From the NCBI GenBank assembly GCA_001798565.1, contig MGSR01000015.1:1-8856 (forward strand): a stretch of DNA of 8,856 bases. Reading direction: 5' to 3'. Each line of letters begins with the position of its first letter. The first letter of the stretch is position 1. This stretch comes from Deltaproteobacteria bacterium RIFCSPLOWO2_12_FULL_60_16 (GTDB lineage Bacteria; Desulfobacterota; Binatia; UBA9968). Under the pieces are notes generated by a model. That model saw nothing but the letters and a program-made list of their open reading frames with translations, made no database searches and was not told the origin of the DNA. The position numbers were made by a program, and so were the translations under genes. Shown here piece by piece: positions 6,082-8,856 of this stretch.

Positions 6082-7003
6082 GGTCGCCTTCGTATTCCCC
6101 GGACAGGGCTCCCAGTATGTGGGCATGGGGAAAGAGCTCTTTGACCAGTTCGACGCCGCCAGGCGAGTCTTTGTAGAGGCAGAGGAGGCTCTGGCTCTGC
6201 CTCTGAGTCGCCTGTGCTTTTCCGGTCCTGAAGCCGAACTCAAACTGACAGAATATACCCAGCCGGCCATCCTTACGGTTTCGATCGCTGTCCTGCGCGT
6301 GTTGCAGGCGGAATCACCGGTCGCGCCGCTGTGCGTGGCCGGCCACAGCCTGGGAGAGTACAGCGCGCTGGTGAGCGTCGGGGCGCTTGCCTTTGGAGAC
6401 GCAGTCAAGGTAGTACGGGAGCGGGGGAGACTGATGCAGGAGGCGGTTCCGGCAGGCGAGGGTTTGATGGCGGTGGTGCTCGGTCTGGGAGCCGAGGATG
6501 TCCGGGCGATTTGCGACGAGACCAGCCAGGGCGAGGTGGTCGCCCCGGCGAACTTCAACGGCGGCGGCCAGATCGTGATTGCCGGCAGTCGCCGGGCGGT
6601 GCTCCGGACGATGGCCGCGGCCCGCGGGCGCGGCGCCAAGAGGGTGCTGGAGCTCCCCGTGAGCGCGCCCTTCCATTGCTCGCTGATGCGGCCCGCCGCG
6701 GAGGGTCTCGAGCGCGTATTGGCCGGCGTGGCCGTCAAGCCTTTTTCCGTCGGCGTGATCACCAACGTCGAGGCCACCGTCAATCTCGACCACGCCAGGG
6801 TTAAGCCGCTTTTGGTGGAGCAGGCGGTTCGGCCGGTGCGCTGGGAGGAGTCGGTGCAGCTGCTCGAGCAGATGGGCTGCACGCGGGTTCTGGAGATCGG
6901 ACCGGGCAGAGTGCTGAGCGGCCTGATTAAGCGGATCAGTCCCGGGGTGAGGGCGGAAAGCGTCGAATCGCCCCAGGACCTCAAAAAAATCGCACTGGAC
7001 TAA
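6065..7003 (+). CDS. fabD: Malonyl-CoA:ACP transacylase FabD
   Basis: FabD moves the malonyl group from CoA to the phosphopantetheine of AcpP, supplying the extender unit for type II fatty acid synthesis in the cytoplasm. The 312-residue protein has the normal family length. Visible motifs are FPGQGSQYVGMG at 11-22, the nucleophile elbow GHSLGE with Ser95, Arg120 in ERGRLMQEAVP, and His204 in SAPFH; these correspond to Ser92, Arg117 and His201 of the E. coli enzyme, a constant offset of three. The loop usually written NSPGQ reads NGGGQ here (about residues 165-169). The start is GTG 6065, inside the end of plsX, and the GA-rich end of plsX likely supplies the ribosome binding site. The gene follows plsX directly: fabH, which often lies between them, is missing. 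Confidence 0.96.
   Translation: MAERARVAFVFPGQGSQYVGMGKELFDQFDAARRVFVEAEEALALPLSRLCFSGPEAELKLTEYTQPAILTVSIAVLRVLQAESPVAPLCVAGHSLGEYSALVSVGALAFGDAVKVVRERGRLMQEAVPAGEGLMAVVLGLGAEDVRAICDETSQGEVVAPANFNGGGQIVIAGSRRAVLRTMAAARGRGAKRVLELPVSAPFHCSLMRPAAEGLERVLAGVAVKPFSVGVITNVEATVNLDHARVKPLLVEQAVRPVRWEESVQLLEQMGCTRVLEIGPGRVLSGLIKRISPGVRAESVESPQDLKKIALD
6175..6204 (+). repeat. Intragenic hairpin in fabD with perfect 10-bp stem
   Basis: AGAGGCAGAG at 6175-6184 and CTCTGCCTCT at 6195-6204 are exact reverse complements separated by a 10-nt loop. The stem lies about 110 nt into fabD, where the protein reads roughly VEAEEALALPLS. Repeated Glu, Ala and Leu codons could create it by chance. No T-run follows, so it is not a terminator. 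It may be an mRNA structure that slows ribosomes or nothing at all. Confidence 0.4.
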
Positions 7004-7011
7004 ATCGGGCG

Positions 7012-7755
7012 TTGGATTTAAAAGGTCAGATCGCCTTAGTGACCGGCGGCAGCCGGGGAATAGGCAGGGCCGTGGCCCTCGAGCTCGGGCGCTCAGGGGC
7101 GGTTGTCATGATCAACTACCGGGAAAACCGGGCGGCGGCCGAGGCCGCCCTTAAGGAGCTTCTGGCTCAAGGCGGGAGCGGCCAGATCTGTCCCTTTGAT
7201 GTGGCCGCGGAAGAGCAGGTCGAGGAGGCGGTAAAAAAAATCGTTGACCAGCACAAAAAAATTGATATTCTAGTCAACAATGCCGGGATTACCGCCGACA
7301 ACCTGCTGGTCCGCTTGAAGAGCCAGGATTGGGATCGAGTTCTCGGCGTCAACCTCAAAGGGACCGTCCACTGTACCAAGGCGGTGTGCAGGACCATGAT
7401 CCGCGAGCGGTACGGCCGGATCGTCAATATGACGTCGGTGGTGGGGCAAACCGGGAACGCGGGGCAATCGGCTTACGCGGCTTCAAAAGCCGGCATGATC
7501 GGCTTTACGAAGGCGATGGCGCGGGAGCTGGCCGCGCGCGGCATCACGGTGAACGCGGTGGCGCCGGGTTATATCGAGACGGAAATGACGGCCAGGCTTG
7601 GTGAGAAGATTAAAGAGGAGTTCCTGCATTCCATACCGGCGGGCCGCTTCGGCTCCTGCGATGATGTCGCTCAGGCGGTTTCGTTCCTCGTCGGACCGGG
7701 CGCCGGTTACATCACCGGACAGGTGATCAGTGTGAATGGCGGACTCTTGATGTGA
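7012..7755 (+). CDS. fabG: 3-oxoacyl-[ACP] reductase FabG
   Basis: FabG is a short-chain dehydrogenase/reductase that reduces beta-ketoacyl-ACP to beta-hydroxyacyl-ACP with NADPH, the first reduction in each fatty acid elongation cycle. The 247-residue protein has the Rossmann glycine motif TGGSRGIG at 11-18, NNAG at 89-92 and the full catalytic tetrad Asn114, Ser142, Tyr155 and Lys159 (YAASK). The end VNGGLLM replaces the more usual VNGGMYM. The length matches the family. The start is TTG 7012, 8 nt after the fabD stop; no closer ATG or GTG gives the expected N-terminus, and no clear Shine-Dalgarno is present, so coupling to fabD translation is likely. It lies between fabD and acpP as in many bacteria. 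Confidence 0.95.
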   Translation: MDLKGQIALVTGGSRGIGRAVALELGRSGAVVMINYRENRAAAEAALKELLAQGGSGQICPFDVAAEEQVEEAVKKIVDQHKKIDILVNNAGITADNLLVRLKSQDWDRVLGVNLKGTVHCTKAVCRTMIRERYGRIVNMTSVVGQTGNAGQSAYAASKAGMIGFTKAMARELAARGITVNAVAPGYIETEMTARLGEKIKEEFLHSIPAGRFGSCDDVAQAVSFLVGPGAGYITGQVISVNGGLLM

Positions 7756-7768
7756 GGAAAACGTTAAG

Positions 7769-7778
7769 TAGGAGGTGA
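7769..7778 (+). promoter_or_regulatory. Strong Shine-Dalgarno sequence of acpP
   Basis: TAGGAGGTGA at 7769-7778 contains a nine-base AGGAGGTGA match to the 3' end of 16S rRNA, 6 nt after the last G of GGTG, before ATG 7784. It is the strongest ribosome binding site in the window and fits the very high demand for ACP. It decides the start: the in-frame GTG at 7775 lies inside the site and would add three residues (MKT), so ATG 7784 is preferred. Confidence 0.85.
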
Positions 7779-7783
7779 AGACG

Positions 7784-8020
7784 ATGGCATCATCTGTAGA
7801 GGCCAGGGTGAAAGAGATCGTTTGCGAGCAGCTGGGTGTCAGTGAGGACGAAGTGACCCCCGAGGCCTCGTTTATAGAGGATTTGGGGGCCGACTCGCTC
7901 GATATCGTGGAGTTGGTGATGGCCCTAGAGGAAGAGTATGAGATGGAGATCTCCGACGAGGATGCGGAGAAGATTAAAACGGTTCAGGACGTCATCAACT
8001 ACATCGAGAGCCACAGGTAA
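7784..8020 (+). CDS. acpP: Acyl carrier protein
   Basis: AcpP carries growing acyl chains on a 4'-phosphopantetheine arm during fatty acid synthesis and hands them to FabD, FabG, PlsX and other enzymes. The 78-residue acidic protein has the normal size. The attachment motif [18 protein letters not shown] contains the modified serine at position 38, with the usual helix I ([15 protein letters not shown]) before it and the [20 protein letters not shown] segment after it. Cys14 in helix I is a slight oddity for an ACP. It starts 28 nt after the fabG stop and has the best ribosome binding site in the window. It is followed not by fabF, as in many fab clusters, but by an intrinsic terminator. Confidence 0.97.
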   Translation: MASSVEARVKEIVCEQLGVSEDEVTPEASFIEDLGADSLDIVELVMALEEEYEMEISDEDAEKIKTVQDVINYIESHR

Positions 8021-8107
8021 GTTTTCTCGAATCAGGAGAGTAGAGGATAAGCGCCCGCGGCCGGCTTCACGTCGCAAAAGCGCTTGCCTGTCATGTCAGC
8101 AGATCGA

Positions 8108-8162
8108 TCGCGGGAGTTGAAGTGGCGCATGGGGCCATGCTCCTGCGATTTTTTTTATTTTT
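8108..8162 (+). terminator. Intrinsic terminator between acpP and rpiB
   Basis: TCGCGGGAG at 8108-8116 pairs with CTCCTGCGA at 8140-8148 (one G-U wobble). An inner palindrome, GCATGG-GG-CCATGC, at 8127-8140 can form an alternative hairpin in the loop. The stem is followed by eight T, one A and five more T (8149-8162). The T-run ends exactly at the rpiB ATG at 8163. It should end the abundant acpP transcript. For rpiB it implies readthrough, a promoter within 8021-8107 with attenuation, or initiation from a U-rich leader. I see no convincing promoter in 8021-8107. Confidence 0.8.
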
Positions 8163-8630
8163 ATGACAATCGCCATCGGCAGTGACCACGGCGGGGTGGA
8201 GCTCAAGGACTTTTTGGTCCAGCTCCTCCAGGCCAAGGGAATAGCGGTGGAAGACATGGGCACCAACGGAAACGACTCCGTGGACTATCCGGATTTCGGT
8301 CGCCTGGTGGCCCTCCGGGTGGCGAAGGGGGAAGTGGAGCGGGGCATACTCATATGCACCAACGGGATCGGCATGTCGATATTGGCCAACAAGTTCCCGG
8401 GTGTCCGCGCGGCTCTGGTGCATGATCCCAGGACGGCCCACATGAGCCGGGAGCACAACAATTCCAATATCCTGGTCCTGGGCGGGGGGTTTACGGAAAA
8501 GTCCCTGGCCGAGCAGATCCTGGACATCTGGCTCAAGACCCCGTTCGCGGGCGGCCGGCACCAGCGCCGCATCGATAAGATCACCGAAGTAGAGCGGGAG
8601 CTCGGCACGCGCATCAAAGACAAGACTTAA
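8163..8630 (+). CDS. rpiB: RpiB/LacA/LacB family sugar-phosphate isomerase, likely ribose-5-phosphate isomerase B
   Basis: RpiB interconverts ribose-5-phosphate and ribulose-5-phosphate in the pentose phosphate pathway. The 155-residue length is normal. Family motifs are [11 protein letters not shown] at 5-15 (usually DHAG), VDYPDFG at 40-46, the catalytic Cys65 in [27 protein letters not shown] at 95-107 and [14 protein letters not shown] at 127-140. The active-site loop usually reads CGTGIG; here it is CTNGIG, so the two residues after the cysteine differ. ATG 8163 gives the expected start MTIAIGSDH, but it follows a terminator T-run and has no Shine-Dalgarno. Three tandem in-frame TAA codons (8628-8636) end the gene. 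glyA follows 20 nt later, a common pairing in deltaproteobacteria. A related isomerase specificity is possible. Confidence 0.9.
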   Translation: MTIAIGSDHGGVELKDFLVQLLQAKGIAVEDMGTNGNDSVDYPDFGRLVALRVAKGEVERGILICTNGIGMSILANKFPGVRAALVHDPRTAHMSREHNNSNILVLGGGFTEKSLAEQILDIWLKTPFAGGRHQRRIDKITEVERELGTRIKDKT

Positions 8631-8650
8631 TAATAAGAACTCGCACGCAT

Positions 8651-8856
8651 ATGTCCTTTTTGCAGCAGACAGACCCGGACGTTTTTTCGGCCATTCAAAA
8701 GGAGACCGAGAGGCTGGAGCATAACCTGGAGCTTATCGCCTCGGAGAACGTGGTGAGCGAGGCGGTGCTCGAGGCGCAGGGCTCGGTCATGACCAATAAG
8801 TACGCGGAGGGCTATCCGGGCAAGCGCTACTACGGCGGCTGCGAGAACGTCGATAT
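8651..8856 (+). CDS. glyA: Serine hydroxymethyltransferase, 5' part (runs off the window)
   Basis: GlyA is a cytoplasmic PLP enzyme that converts serine and tetrahydrofolate to glycine and methylene-tetrahydrofolate, the main source of one-carbon units. Only the first 68 codons are present. They include [20 protein letters not shown] and [20 protein letters not shown], which are near-invariant in the family and contain the tetramer and substrate-contact segments. The start ATG 8651 gives [18 protein letters not shown], a normal N-terminus. No good Shine-Dalgarno is visible, and the gene starts 20 nt after the rpiB stop, so coupling to rpiB is likely. The PLP-binding lysine lies beyond the window edge. 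Confidence 0.96.
   Translation, partial: MSFLQQTDPDVFSAIQKETERLEHNLELIASENVVSEAVLEAQGSVMTNKYAEGYPGKRYYGGCENVD

Noticed and set aside
4669..6984. A 771-codon open frame on the minus strand antisense to plsX and fabD
   Set aside because: It lies opposite two certain genes with intact catalytic motifs. Its translation has no recognisable domain and shows the Arg/Ala/Pro/Ser-rich content typical of antisense frames in GC-rich DNA.
8021..8107. Possible remnant of fabF between acpP and rpiB
   Set aside because: Reading the gap in the plus-strand frames, I saw no ketosynthase motif or extended open frame. At 142 nt in total, the gap is mostly terminator.
8093..8185. A 30-codon plus-strand open frame (MSADRSRELKW...) running through the terminator and over the rpiB start, a possible leader peptide
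   Set aside because: It has no ribosome binding site, and its codons are set by the terminator stem and T-run. There is no run of a single regulatory codon, so a leader peptide is not supported.

Overview
The window is GC-rich, densely packed bacterial chromosome. It looks like a member of the broad deltaproteobacterial assemblage (Desulfobacterota, Myxococcota, Binatota or similar). The best evidence is the gene order yceD-rpmF-plsX-fabD-fabG-acpP-rpiB-glyA, together with a GldA/GldF/GldG/DUF4340 transporter operon. This placement is inferred from synteny and protein style, and no database was searched.

Layout. Positions 1-245 carry no convincing gene and are full of inverted repeats. Positions 246-3927 hold a tight minus-strand operon, transcribed right to left: an ABC ATPase (3927-3178), an ABC-2 type permease (3181-2408), a GldG-like membrane-anchored auxiliary protein (2354-807) and a short DUF4340 protein (806-246). 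Positions 3928-4149 form a divergent control region with a near-consensus sigma70-type promoter for the plus strand. The plus strand then carries yceD (4150-4680), rpmF (4756-4938), plsX (4957-6081), fabD (6065-7003), fabG (7012-7755) and acpP (7784-8020). An intrinsic terminator follows at about 8108-8162. Next come rpiB (8163-8630) and the 5' end of glyA (8651 to the window edge).

How the genes work together. PlsX, FabD, FabG and AcpP belong to type II fatty acid and phospholipid synthesis. FabD loads malonyl groups on AcpP, FabG reduces the beta-ketoacyl-ACP, and PlsX turns acyl-ACP into acyl-phosphate for membrane lipid synthesis. YceD and L32 are the ribosome-linked partners that commonly precede plsX. 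RpiB (pentose phosphate pathway) and GlyA (serine to glycine and one-carbon units) are downstream housekeeping genes. The minus-strand operon encodes a complete ABC exporter-like complex of unknown substrate.

I found no mobile element, CRISPR array, RNA gene or clear new defence system. The points most worth a second look are: both condensing-enzyme genes (fabH and fabF) are absent from an otherwise canonical fab cluster; a terminator runs directly into an rpiB start codon that has no Shine-Dalgarno sequence; the RpiB active-site loop is atypical; and a short DUF4340 gene ends next to a palindrome-rich stretch.
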